From assembly GCA_000403295.2 (NCBI GenBank), contig KE159610.1:1-64000 (forward strand): a stretch of 64,000 bases of DNA, in the 5' to 3' direction. Below, one piece after another: positions 16,809 through 24,565 of the stretch. A program made the position numbers and the translations under genes. The stretch comes from Lachnospiraceae bacterium M18-1 (GTDB lineage Bacteria > Bacillota > Clostridia > Lachnospirales > Lachnospiraceae). The notes beneath the pieces were generated by a model that saw nothing but the letters and a program-made list of their open reading frames with translations, did no database searches and was not told the DNA's origin. Position 1 is the first letter of the stretch. Each line of letters starts with the position of its first letter.

Positions 16809-18048
16809 ACTGTTTTCCCACCATTGTGACAGGAATATAATTTCCGTTTACCATCAGGATATCACCTCCCTCTTTCTGCGGAAGATCCAGATATTCCCTT
16901 GCTTCATTCGGTGTATAAATACCATTATTCACCGCCGATGACAGATTCCCCATCTGTGTTTTTGCGTCAGTCCGGAGGATCACCTTTTCATTGTATTTGT
17001 AGTAATACCCTTCCTTGATCTCCTTCGGATTCAGGCATTTATAATTGATCTCCTCTTCATACGCCTTCATCCGGTATGACATGGTATCTACTAAAAATGC
17101 CAGCTGCTGCGTCTCACTGTTGGCATAGCTGGACTTTTCATAATTGTTGATCTGGTTCGGTTTGATCCCGAAGGCCCCCGCGATCTGCAGTGCCGAATAT
17201 TTCCGCAATTCAAAGAACTGGGCGTCTGTCAGGCTCATGTTCAGCGGCTTCAATTCCAGCCCGATCGGAACCGGTACGATCTTCCCTGCATTCTTGCTCC
17301 CGGTCAGATATTTTTCATACCGGTTCTGTAGCTCCCTTCTCCGTTTTCCATCCAGCTCGCCTGCCGGAAAATACATCACCGCACTTGCAGTCAGCCCTTG
17401 CTCATAGAGATTGTTCATGAAGTTCTGGCTTTCCAGCGCTCCGTCAATGGATGATCCTATGATCTGCCTGACCGGCTCCCCCATGATCCCATTCAGACTG
17501 TACCCTGTCTTAAAATGCAGGACATCCTCCTGGGGGAATACATACAGTTCCCCGGTCTTCGCATCCGTGTACTGGTAATACAGCTTTCCCTTTTCCCGGA
17601 AGATTCCCGCGTCGTCCATCAGCACGGTGACATCAGAAGACGGCATCAGCCACAATCCATAGTTTATGACCTCCCCGCCATACCGATCCGCAAGGAAGTT
17701 CCTCTGGATCCATACATACGCATTTCCGTAATGCTGACAGTTCAGCTCCACGGAAGACCACAGCGTGGTGGGCGTCATGACCGGGTTCGGCCGGACTGTC
17801 AAAAGCCTTGTCATATCTGTCGGTTCCGCCCGGATCTTCCCCTCCGGCGTGTCCTGATAATATTTCAGCGGCAATTTTCCCATTGTCTCCGACAGCATTT
17901 TCATGCAGGTGAAGTAAGTCACCTCACTGATCTTCCTCTTATCCCTGGTTGTGATCCCCAGCCAGTCCAGCAGTTCCTCATCATCCATATTTACCGTCGG
18001 CATAGTCAGCGCCGTCCATGCATTCCTGATTCTGTTCCACATCCCCAT
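16762..18048 (-). CDS. HK97-family portal protein
   Basis: About 428 residues. The frame opens at GTG 18057, but ATG 18048 (MGMWNRIRNAWT) is the likely start. Family marks include the CMKMLSETMGKLPLKYYQ segment, TRLLTVRPNPVMTPTTLW, PQEDVLHFK and IAGAFGIKPNQINN. It forms the dodecameric DNA channel and terminase dock. The C-terminus (YGKEGEGNEGSEDQG) overlaps the protease gene. Confidence 0.93.
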   Translation of the reverse strand: MGMWNRIRNAWTALTMPTVNMDDEELLDWLGITTRDKRKISEVTYFTCMKMLSETMGKLPLKYYQDTPEGKIRAEPTDMTRLLTVRPNPVMTPTTLWSSVELNCQHYGNAYVWIQRNFLADRYGGEVINYGLWLMPSSDVTVLMDDAGIFREKGKLYYQYTDAKTGELYVFPQEDVLHFKTGYSLNGIMGEPVRQIIGSSIDGALESQNFMNNLYEQGLTASAVMYFPAGELDGKRRRELQNRYEKYLTGSKNAGKIVPVPIGLELKPLNMSLTDAQFFELRKYSALQIAGAFGIKPNQINNYEKSSYANSETQQLAFLVDTMSYRMKAYEEEINYKCLNPKEIKEGYYYKYNEKVILRTDAKTQMGNLSSAVNNGIYTPNEAREYLDLPQKEGGDILMVNGNYIPVTMVGKQYGKEGEGNEGSEDQG

Positions 18049-18050
18049 AA

Positions 18051-19802
18051 TCACCACTCACTTTCTAAAAACGCGTCAATTGAATCCAGAAAATCTGTTC
18101 CAAATGTGTGATACAACGCCAGCTTATATGCGCACAGTATCGCATCCACCGGGTCGATCCTCTTTGTTGTTGCATCCTTATCAATCTTGATCAGTCCCTG
18201 GTTCTGCCGGATTACCGCATTGCTCATGGAATAATTCAAAAGCGGATTATAAGTGTACAAAATATTCCTGCAGTACACCTGCTCTCTGAATCCCTGGGTC
18301 GATTCATTCAGTGACTTATGGCTCTGGTATACCTCTTCCACGGTGTACCCCTCATCAGACAGATCCATCATCAGCTTGGCGGCATTGGCCGGATCGAAGC
18401 AAAGACACTCGATCTTCCATTCATTTTTTTCGCAGGTCTCCAATACATACTTCATAACAGCGCTCTGGTCCACGATCGGCGTGTTAGTCACTGTCAGGAA
18501 TCCCATCCGTTCCCATGCGTCATAATCGACTTTGTCTTTGGCCTTTCTTTCCATCAGCTTCTCACGGTTCGGAATGAAGGAATGAGAGTATACGATATAC
18601 TTCACGATCTCTCTTCCTTCGGCATCAAATTCCCCGGACTTGTATGGAATGATAAATGCTATTGAAGTCAGGTCCGTCTTTGCGGACATATCAAAGCCCA
18701 CATATACGCTCATGCCGCGGGTGTCTATCGGTATTTCTTTAACCTCACAGGCTTTCCACTTCGCCATATCCATGTAACCCTTCTCTTTTGCCTGCACCCA
18801 GACGTTCAGGCACTTAGTTAGGAAAGCTGTCATATGCTCCGGAATTTCTTTTGCAATCTTATATTCCCCCCGGATCTTTTCTTTTCCCTCCTCATAGGTC
18901 ATCCGGATCGGGTTTGCCTTTTCCCATAGGCTTTCATCATCCAGCCTGCTGATATCCTCATAATCTTCCGGATCAAGCTCACAGATATCCACCAGGTACT
19001 CTTCATTCTCCACATCGGAATCCGGATCAAGTATCTTAGAACAGTATGTATATTCTGTCACATAACAGGGATATGTCAGATCCATCCCCGCCGTAGTAAT
19101 GATCATCAGCAGCGGCTCCCTGGTATTCGCCCCAAGCCCCAGGTCGTAAAACTCCGTGGTCGGGTGCTGGTGAAATTCATCCAGCACTAAACCAGCAGGG
19201 TTTGTCCCATCTCCTGATTTTCCATCTTCCTTGCTCAGTGGTTTTATAAAGCTCCCTGACCTGATGTGTGTAATGGAGTCCCTTGTTACGTTGAACTTTC
19301 CCCTTAATGGCGAATTTCTCATCATCAGCCCCGCCTCATTGAACACGATCTTAGACTGATCCCTTTTTACTCCAGCCGTATACATCTCACAGACTTCTTT
19401 GTTTTTTGTAGATATGACAGAGATTTCATAAAGGGCGATTCCGGCCTCCTCCTGGGATTTTGCGTTCTTACGCGCCACCTCTGTAAAGGTCTTTTTAAAG
19501 CGCCGTCTCCCATCCTTTTTCCGCTTCCAGCCATACAACTGACAGATCCGGAACTGCTGCCATTCTGTCAGTTCAATCGGTTTCCCCGCAAGAATGCCTT
19601 TTGAATGCCGCAGAAGCTTAAACCAGTTTATTATATTCTGTGCAGATTCCTCGTTCCAACAGTACGGGTATTCCTGGTCTGTCTCGAATCTATCTGCGTC
19701 ATTCAGGAACCTCTTGCATGCCCATTTGTGCTTTTTACAGCTGATAATTTCATCTGTTATACACTTTTGCGCATACTGTTTGATATTCTCATATACTTCC
19801 AT
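18051..19802 (-). CDS. terL: Terminase large subunit
   Basis: A 583-residue packaging motor. Walker-A-like ARKNAKS lies near residue 110, Walker B (LVLDEFHQHP) near 204, and the C-terminal RNase-H-fold nuclease begins with FDMSAKTDLTS near 370 and continues through CLCFDPANA. It cuts concatemeric or circular DNA and drives packaging. The ATG overlaps the terS stop (TGATG), indicating coupled translation. Confidence 0.94.
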   Translation of the reverse strand: MEVYENIKQYAQKCITDEIISCKKHKWACKRFLNDADRFETDQEYPYCWNEESAQNIINWFKLLRHSKGILAGKPIELTEWQQFRICQLYGWKRKKDGRRRFKKTFTEVARKNAKSQEEAGIALYEISVISTKNKEVCEMYTAGVKRDQSKIVFNEAGLMMRNSPLRGKFNVTRDSITHIRSGSFIKPLSKEDGKSGDGTNPAGLVLDEFHQHPTTEFYDLGLGANTREPLLMIITTAGMDLTYPCYVTEYTYCSKILDPDSDVENEEYLVDICELDPEDYEDISRLDDESLWEKANPIRMTYEEGKEKIRGEYKIAKEIPEHMTAFLTKCLNVWVQAKEKGYMDMAKWKACEVKEIPIDTRGMSVYVGFDMSAKTDLTSIAFIIPYKSGEFDAEGREIVKYIVYSHSFIPNREKLMERKAKDKVDYDAWERMGFLTVTNTPIVDQSAVMKYVLETCEKNEWKIECLCFDPANAAKLMMDLSDEGYTVEEVYQSHKSLNESTQGFREQVYCRNILYTYNPLLNYSMSNAVIRQNQGLIKIDKDATTKRIDPVDAILCAYKLALYHTFGTDFLDSIDAFLESEW

Positions 19803-20284
19803 CAGATTGCGCCAAACTCCTCCATGATCTCATCCTCTTTCCGATCCCTCTTGTTCACTGCCGCTTTCAACCTGGAATCAATTGTCAGCCCGCACATAGA
19901 CGCAAAACGCCTCATTTCAGAGGCGTAGGTCTTCTGGATATCCACCATCGGATTCTTAACCGTGATCGTCCCGGTCCTGGTCTCACGTTCTATGCAGTAA
20001 TCCTGATCCCGCATGGCTTCCGTCACTTTGATATAGTTGGCGTAGGCATTGCAGTATCCGGCCAGGTTTGCATAATCCAGATTCCCTACAATGTCAATCT
20101 GGTTCAGCTCCTTGATGATCCGGCGCCACTCTTTTTTCGCCACATCATCGACCAGCCACTTCGGCGGAGTCTTCAGCTGGTTCCTTCCGGTCGTCACATA
20201 CCGCTCTTCCTGCTTCTTTTCCTGCTTTTCTTCCTTTGTATTGTGGGCGCTCTGCATGTCCACGATCTTCCTTGGCCTCCCCAT
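19802..20284 (-). CDS. terS: Terminase small subunit, P27 family
   Basis: A 160-residue protein with the P27-type pattern: a charged N-terminus starting MGRPRKIVD, TPPKWLVDDVAKKEWRRIIK, then YCNAYANYIKVTEAM and QKTYASEMRRFASMCGLTI. It recognises the packaging start site and loads TerL. AGGAGGGGAATCTGG precedes ATG 20284. It is the first gene of the packaging block after the HNH gene. Confidence 0.92.
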   Translation of the reverse strand: MGRPRKIVDMQSAHNTKEEKQEKKQEERYVTTGRNQLKTPPKWLVDDVAKKEWRRIIKELNQIDIVGNLDYANLAGYCNAYANYIKVTEAMRDQDYCIERETRTGTITVKNPMVDIQKTYASEMRRFASMCGLTIDSRLKAAVNKRDRKEDEIMEEFGAI

Positions 20285-20401
20285 CCAGATTCCCCTCCTA
20301 TCCTTTTTGCCAACTTTTTTTTCGTATTCGGAAATTTATGTGAAGAAAGGAGGACGTGCGGTCGTTCCTGGCCGTCCAAAACTTTTCCGCATGCCCCTCC
20401 C

Positions 20402-20806
20402 CTATCTGCTTCGGTATTCCATCAGCATCTTCTGTAATTTTTTCTGTGCTCCTGGTTTATCTTTTTTATACATCTGTTCGATCATGCTGTGTGTCTCATG
20501 GCTTAAGCTCATCAGGTTGCCGATGTCCATGCGCTTCTGCCAGTCATCCTGCAATGGGATGATATGATGGACTGTGTCGGCCGGTACCAGCTTCCCTTCT
20601 GTCATGAAGAGATAGACATCTATACCATCATCTGCTGCCATTGCTGCTGACCGGATCTGGAGCCATTGCCTGCTGCCATAGAACTGTTTGCTTTTCCTGT
20701 CCCTGCTGTATCTGTCGTACTCTTTGTGCCTGGCTTTGATGCAGGGACAGGTTGAACCTGACGGGATGCGCTGGCCGCATCTGCTGCAACGTTTGTATAG
20801 CGGCAT
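20402..20806 (-). CDS. Phage HNH endonuclease
   Basis: A 134-residue protein from ATG 20806 (MPLYKRCSRCGQRI). An N-terminal zinc ribbon (CSRCGQRIPSGSTCPC) is followed by a FYGSRQWLQIRSAA helix and an HNH core: VHHIIPLQDD, then LMSLSHETHSMIEQMY. HNH proteins next to terminase stimulate or carry out specific cleavage in HK97-like packaging. AAGGGGAGATACT lies before the start. Confidence 0.9.
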   Translation of the reverse strand: MPLYKRCSRCGQRIPSGSTCPCIKARHKEYDRYSRDRKSKQFYGSRQWLQIRSAAMAADDGIDVYLFMTEGKLVPADTVHHIIPLQDDWQKRMDIGNLMSLSHETHSMIEQMYKKDKPGAQKKLQKMLMEYRSR

Positions 20807-20836
20807 AGTATCTCCCCTTTCCATTTATTTTGATAT

Positions 20837-20873
20837 GCAAAAAGCGCCCTGCATCTTTGTGCAGAACGCCTTT
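20837..20873 (-). terminator. Terminator-like hairpin between regulator and HNH gene
   Basis: Minus-strand AAGGCGTTCTGCA pairs with TGCAGGGCGCTT (GU wobbles) around a short loop and runs into TTTTTGC. It separates the early operon from the packaging/late block, a fit place for an antitermination or late-activation switch. Confidence 0.55.
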
Positions 20874-20957
20874 CGTATATGAGGGTTCGGTTTGATCGTC
20901 CGGCTCTGGAAGTTCTCTCTTCCCTTGCTTTTCGATGCTACCATAATACCACAGATA

Positions 20958-21422
20958 CTACTGACATTCTATGACATCTTTTAGATTTTCAGGAAGCCGG
21001 ATATGGGCCAGGGCTTTACCGTGGAAACGATGTACCTGCCGTTCTGAATACCGCATCTTCTCCGCAATCTCCCACCAGTCAAGTCCCTTTATGTAGCGAT
21101 AGAACAACACGTCCTTCTCGTTTTCGCTGGACAGCCTCTTAATCCTGGCAGCTATATCCTGGTATGTCCGAATCCGGTGATAACGTTCCTGTATCAAGTC
21201 TCTCTCCATGGCATCCAGCTCCGCGGCATATCCTGATAGATCTTCCTGGCCGGAGCCGTGTGGCATGCCGTCATTGTTCATGGATATGGATGCCCTCATG
21301 GAACGGATCTCCCTGATCTCATCATTAATACGGTGAATCCTGCGGACATGCCGTAGATAGCTTTTCAGATATTCTTTCTTTTTCTCATTTTCTTCTTTCA
21401 CCGCTGTTGTCCTCATTTTCAA
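20958..21422 (-). CDS. Late-gene transcription regulator, sigma-70 region 4-like (DUF1492/ArpU type)
   Basis: A 154-residue protein: a long N-terminal helical segment (about 1-95), then FYRYIKGLDWWEIAEKMRYSERQVHRF, a helix-turn-helix of sigma region 4 type. Proteins of this size and place (end of early operon, just before HNH/terminase) activate late transcription in Firmicutes phages. It overlaps the upstream small gene by 4 nt. Confidence 0.82.
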   Translation of the reverse strand: MKMRTTAVKEENEKKKEYLKSYLRHVRRIHRINDEIREIRSMRASISMNNDGMPHGSGQEDLSGYAAELDAMERDLIQERYHRIRTYQDIAARIKRLSSENEKDVLFYRYIKGLDWWEIAEKMRYSERQVHRFHGKALAHIRLPENLKDVIECQ

Positions 21423-21649
21423 CTTTTTTTATACACCTTGGTTTCATAAATCATTGCGCGCTTTATTTTTAAATCCTCAATGTGCTTCCGCAAGCACTCC
21501 TTGCATCCAGGTTTCCTGAGACCTACACATTCTCCCAGTATGCGGACTCTCTTTTCAACACCAAGCGGACAATAAAGAGAGCTTGCAACAATATAGTTCA
21601 GTAATTTGTCAATAACAGCCTGATCATTCATTATCCTGTTTTCTGTCAT
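21419..21649 (-). CDS. Small Cys-containing phage protein
   Basis: A 76-residue protein from ATG 21649 (MTENRIMNDQAVIDKLLNYI), with four cysteines in its second half (C-x(15)-C ... CKEC). The upstream gene stops 2 nt before it. Function not recognised; position in the operon suggests early or middle expression. Confidence 0.6.
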   Translation of the reverse strand: MTENRIMNDQAVIDKLLNYIVASSLYCPLGVEKRVRILGECVGLRKPGCKECLRKHIEDLKIKRAMIYETKVYKKS

Positions 21650-21650
21650 T

Positions 21651-21914
21651 TTAGTAAGCCCTCTGACCAAATTTTAGAATCATTCCCTCTATGTATTCCC
21701 CCATACAGAATAATGTATCTGTATCCCAGCAACCTTCGTCATGATCATACCTGTAATAGTAGACATCACCATCATGTACAAACGGCGCCGTATAGGAATA
21801 ATAACATGGTACTCCCTCTGGATAATATGTCATTACATATTCATCATCCAACATAGGGCACTGTATTTCACCCCATTCTTTTCCGTTTTCCCAATTTAGC
21901 CACTTATCTACCAT
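21651..21914 (-). CDS. Small aromatic-rich phage protein
   Basis: An 87-residue protein rich in Trp, Tyr and Asp (MVDKWLNWENGKEWGEIQCP; YYYRYDHDEGCWDTDTLFC). Likely a compact beta protein. GAGGTTTAGTGAAGGG precedes ATG 21914. No family recognised. Confidence 0.6.
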   Translation of the reverse strand: MVDKWLNWENGKEWGEIQCPMLDDEYVMTYYPEGVPCYYSYTAPFVHDGDVYYYRYDHDEGCWDTDTLFCMGEYIEGMILKFGQRAY

Positions 21915-21933
21915 CCCTTCACTAAACCTCCCT

Positions 21934-22650
21934 TTAAATTTGAAGCGTGATCTGCTCCGCTTCCAAATCGTAATTCATCCATAGTGTCTCAGTCCGTCTT
22001 CTATTATCCTGCGCCCTGGTCGCTTTCTCTAGCATCTCTATGTGACCCTGATCTGTCATCTCGTGCCTGTACTGTTTCCTTCCGGCCCTGGTTGAAAATA
22101 CATAAGGTGGATCTAAGTACATCAGAACATTTTCATAGTCATACGCTTCAATCAGTTCCAGAGCCGGGCGGTTTTCTATCTGTACATTTTTCAGCCTTGC
22201 GGCCATCTCCGCGATAGATCCCGGCAACTCATTCCAGTATCTTACCGCATATGCGTTTTCCCGGCCATGCACATCCTTTTTCCATCCGCAGTCCCCAGTC
22301 ATCCGGAAGCCGTGGCTCTGCATAGACTTTACTGCAAAACACGCAGCACGCTCAATGGAATCCCCATGGTCATTTTGGACGGCTTCGTCATATATCTGCC
22401 TAGCATATGGCGTGTAAGCAATCCATTCCTGCAGCTTCTCCCGGCTTTCAGGATCCCGGATCACCCGGAAGAAATTCACCACTTCCCCGTCCAGGTCGTT
22501 TACCGTCTCAATCGGAGACGGCTCCTTTGCAAACAGCACCGCTCCGCATCCGAAGTATGGTTCCAGATAGCTGTGGTGGGGTGGCATGTGTTTGATGATC
22601 CAGGAAGCAATCCGCTTCTTGCTTCCTGGATAATTTAGCACTGATCTCAT
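21934..22650 (-). CDS. D12-class DNA adenine methyltransferase with internal deletion
   Basis: A 238-residue protein from ATG 22650 (MRSVLNYPGSKKRIASWI), with AAGGAGG upstream. The SAM motif (LEPYFGCGAVLF), the target helices and catalytic DPPY (MYLDPPYVFSTRAG) are intact. After HIEMLEKATRAQ the sequence jumps directly to DNRRRTETLWMNYD. In D12/Dam relatives about 35-40 residues including a conserved GY-x-LY strand lie between these, so an in-frame deletion is likely. The protein may be inactive or only bind DNA. Confidence 0.82.
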   Translation of the reverse strand: MRSVLNYPGSKKRIASWIIKHMPPHHSYLEPYFGCGAVLFAKEPSPIETVNDLDGEVVNFFRVIRDPESREKLQEWIAYTPYARQIYDEAVQNDHGDSIERAACFAVKSMQSHGFRMTGDCGWKKDVHGRENAYAVRYWNELPGSIAEMAARLKNVQIENRPALELIEAYDYENVLMYLDPPYVFSTRAGRKQYRHEMTDQGHIEMLEKATRAQDNRRRTETLWMNYDLEAEQITLQI

Positions 22651-22664
22651 TTCGCAGCCCCTCC

Positions 22665-22952
22665 TTACTGAACCAGGCATACAGAGCAGGAACATTTCGC
22701 AGCCTTTTGCATATCCTTCTTGCTAACCCCGTGAAATTCCAAGACAATATACCCATGCCTCTCCAAATATGAGATGCAACGTTCAACACTGCTCTCCTTC
22801 ACCTCTTCCAGAGGGCACCACTCTGGCTTCTCCTTATTCCCCCTGTAATCTTTAACATGTCTTCCTGTTGCCTGGCAATCATCACCCAGACTTCTAATCT
22901 TACAGTCCCTACAGTCTACCGGTGTATCAATAATCAATGCTGATTTACCCAT
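22665..22952 (-). CDS. Small Cys-rich phage protein
   Basis: A 95-residue protein from ATG 22952 (MGKSALIIDTPVDCRDCKIR), the start overlapping the upstream stop by 8 nt. Cysteines occur as CRDCKIR...C and CSCSVC at the end, suggesting metal binding. The central SYLERHGYIVLEFHG resembles a small alpha/beta element seen in other Clostridia phage early proteins. Function unknown. Confidence 0.65.
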   Translation of the reverse strand: MGKSALIIDTPVDCRDCKIRSLGDDCQATGRHVKDYRGNKEKPEWCPLEEVKESSVERCISYLERHGYIVLEFHGVSKKDMQKAAKCSCSVCLVQ

Positions 22953-23211
22953 TCTCTTCATCCTTCCTGAATAGCTGCTCCACACAATCCCTGATATTGT
23001 CCAATGTCCTCTTTCCGACTCCCCTTGCATTCGCAACCGCCGCCATAACCTCTTCCAGTTCTACTCCCGGAACGCTCTCCCTGCCGTCCTCGTATCCGTA
23101 CTTGTACAGATCCGTGCAGAACCCGGCAAACTGCTGGCGGTCATATTTCTTGACATTCTTGTATACTTCCCTGGTGATCTCCGGCATGACGCCCTTTTTA
23201 TTCCTGTTCAT
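22945..23211 (-). CDS. Small phage early protein
   Basis: An 88-residue protein (MNRNKKGVMPEITREVYKNV) with a helical C-terminal stretch (LEEVMAAVANARGVGKRTLD) containing a GVGKRT motif like a helix-hairpin-helix loop. It is translationally coupled to the downstream Cys-rich gene. Possible DNA-binding accessory protein; not otherwise recognised. Confidence 0.65.
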   Translation of the reverse strand: MNRNKKGVMPEITREVYKNVKKYDRQQFAGFCTDLYKYGYEDGRESVPGVELEEVMAAVANARGVGKRTLDNIRDCVEQLFRKDEENG

Positions 23212-23251
23212 GATTTCTCTCCGTTTCGTTTATTTTGGCACTTCCTCTGGT

Positions 23252-23547
23252 TTAAGTTTCATCCTTCACTTTGACCGTCGCGTCCTTCTCGTACTTGTCG
23301 CAGTCCTCTACATCACATCCCCGGGTATGCTTCGTTCCGGATTTTAAAATGTATTCGCATTTGATCCCGGATTTTTTTGATTGTAAGTGACTGCTCTGTA
23401 TTTACAGGTCCTGCACAAATGGCGGTCAGCGTTCTTCCCCTTTGTTTCCGCCAGCTGATTCCGGATTTTCTTTGCCGCGGCCCATACAGTAACATATTTT
23501 ATTCCCGTCTTTTCCGCGATTTCAGTATTTGGAATCCCCTGCCTCAC
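23252..23547 (-). pseudogene. HTH / zinc-binding small protein gene split by a -1 frameshift
   Basis: Two frames must be joined. The first runs from about 23547 (GTG) with an HTH-like start (IPNTEIAEKTGIKYVTVWAA) and CRTCKYRAVTYNQK. The second, one base back, reads KSGIKCEYILKSGTKHTRG, then CDVEDCDKY to a TAA at 23252. Together they restore a four-plus-cysteine zinc motif. The shift is at a run of seven A in the context CAA AAA AAT, so either one A has been lost or A AAA AAT serves as a slippery site. The start codon is uncertain. Confidence 0.65.
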
Positions 23548-23554
23548 ATAAGAT

Positions 23555-23686
23555 TTAATTCAGATATTCCTTCAAAACATCTTCCAGCCCTTCCCTATCT
23601 CCATATTGTATTGCACAAATGATTTCATCATCAGCCTGTACAATAGCATCAATAATCTGTTCGATTGTATATTTTTCTTCACTCAT
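23555..23686 (-). CDS. Very small acidic phage protein
   Basis: A 43-residue protein (MSEEKYTIEQIIDAIVQADD to LEDVLKEYLN). AAAGGA lies 8 nt before the ATG. Two amphipathic helices are likely. It is sandwiched tightly between neighbours in the same strand, supporting it as a real gene. Confidence 0.6.
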   Translation of the reverse strand: MSEEKYTIEQIIDAIVQADDEIICAIQYGDREGLEDVLKEYLN

Positions 23687-23689
23687 TTT

Positions 23690-23845
23690 TTAATGTCCTT
23701 TCATTCTTTTGCATTTCATCCCCTTGCAGAAATACAACTTCGTTCTCCTCCTTGTCAAAACCCAGTCGTATTCACCAACAATCTCCCTCCCACATACCTC
23801 ACATATTTTCACGTCTTCAGCTCTTGCCTTTCCATCTTTCTTCAT
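23690..23845 (-). CDS. Small zinc-ribbon phage protein
   Basis: A 51-residue basic protein with CEVCGREIVGEYDWV then FCKGMKCKR, a C2-C2 zinc-ribbon pattern. AGGAAGGAGAACAG precedes ATG 23845. The stop is 3 nt before the next start, so it is part of the operon. Nucleic-acid binding is likely from composition. Confidence 0.65.
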   Translation of the reverse strand: MKKDGKARAEDVKICEVCGREIVGEYDWVLTRRRTKLYFCKGMKCKRMKGH

Positions 23846-23955
23846 CTGTTCTCCTTCCTATTTTCTCTTTTCCCCATCCTCCGGCACTATAGGCCGGAAG
23901 ATGAAGAAAGATGGCTTGTACGCTGTGTGACATACCTACCTGTGTATCCATACGC

Positions 23956-24159
23956 CTATTCCAGCGGAGGTACCTTCCTTATGATGTCCTCTATATCTAC
24001 GATCGTGCTTTTCTGCCCGTTCTGCATCACCGGCCTGCTGCCGATGTCGATATATTCATAATCATACCATCCTGTTATAAATGTCACATATCCGGTCTCT
24101 GTCTGATTCCCGTTCCGGTATTCTACATGGTCCCCGATTGCAAGGCTTCCTGGCTCCAT
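23956..24159 (-). CDS. Small phage protein, SH3-like beta fold possible
   Basis: A 67-residue protein (MEPGSLAIGDHVEYRNGNQT) with alternating strands and Gly turns (GYVTFITGWYDYEYIDIG). GGGAGGACCGGAG precedes the ATG. No family assigned. Confidence 0.6.
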   Translation of the reverse strand: MEPGSLAIGDHVEYRNGNQTETGYVTFITGWYDYEYIDIGSRPVMQNGQKSTIVDIEDIIRKVPPLE

Positions 24160-24172
24160 CTCCGGTCCTCCC

Positions 24173-24565
24173 TCACTCTAAATAATTTTTCCTGCTGATA
24201 TCCATCCATTCTTCCCTGGTATGGCTCTTCTCATATTCTTCCTGGACGATCCGACAGAGCAGCTCCCGCATTTCCTGATTGTTATGCACGGCCTCTGGCC
24301 CTGCCCTGTGATGGTCCAGGCAAAGGTCTACTTTCAGCCCTTCCGCCTCTGAAATATCTCGCTGTCCAGATCCGAAGATGATATGATGCTCTTCGGTATA
24401 TTTCTCCCTAAGATCATTGTGCAGCCTCGCACAAAGGAAACAGGTTCCCCTTGCCGTGTTCAGGATGCTTTGCTTATGCCGCTTCCTTTTTTTCTTCCAT
24501 TGCGGCTTTGGAATCGCCAGTCCGCTGTTTTCACTCAACAATATCAATCTCCTCTCCATGATCAT
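24173..24565 (-). CDS. Phage HNH-like nuclease, small
   Basis: Up to 130 residues. The core GTCFLCARLHND, EEHHIIFGSGQRDISEAEG and DLCLDHHRAGPEAVHNN is an HNH/treble-clef motif common in Clostridia phage recombination regions. The ATG at 24565 overlaps the upstream gene; a TTG start about 24 nt further in, with GAGGAG before it, is equally plausible. Expected role is DNA cleavage or processing in replication/recombination. Confidence 0.75.
   Translation of the reverse strand: MIMERRLILLSENSGLAIPKPQWKKKRKRHKQSILNTARGTCFLCARLHNDLREKYTEEHHIIFGSGQRDISEAEGLKVDLCLDHHRAGPEAVHNNQEMRELLCRIVQEEYEKSHTREEWMDISRKNYLE

Noticed and set aside
15648..16829. Plus-strand 393-residue frame opposite capsid and protease genes
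   Set aside because: Shadow frame of well-supported structural genes; composition is not protein-like.
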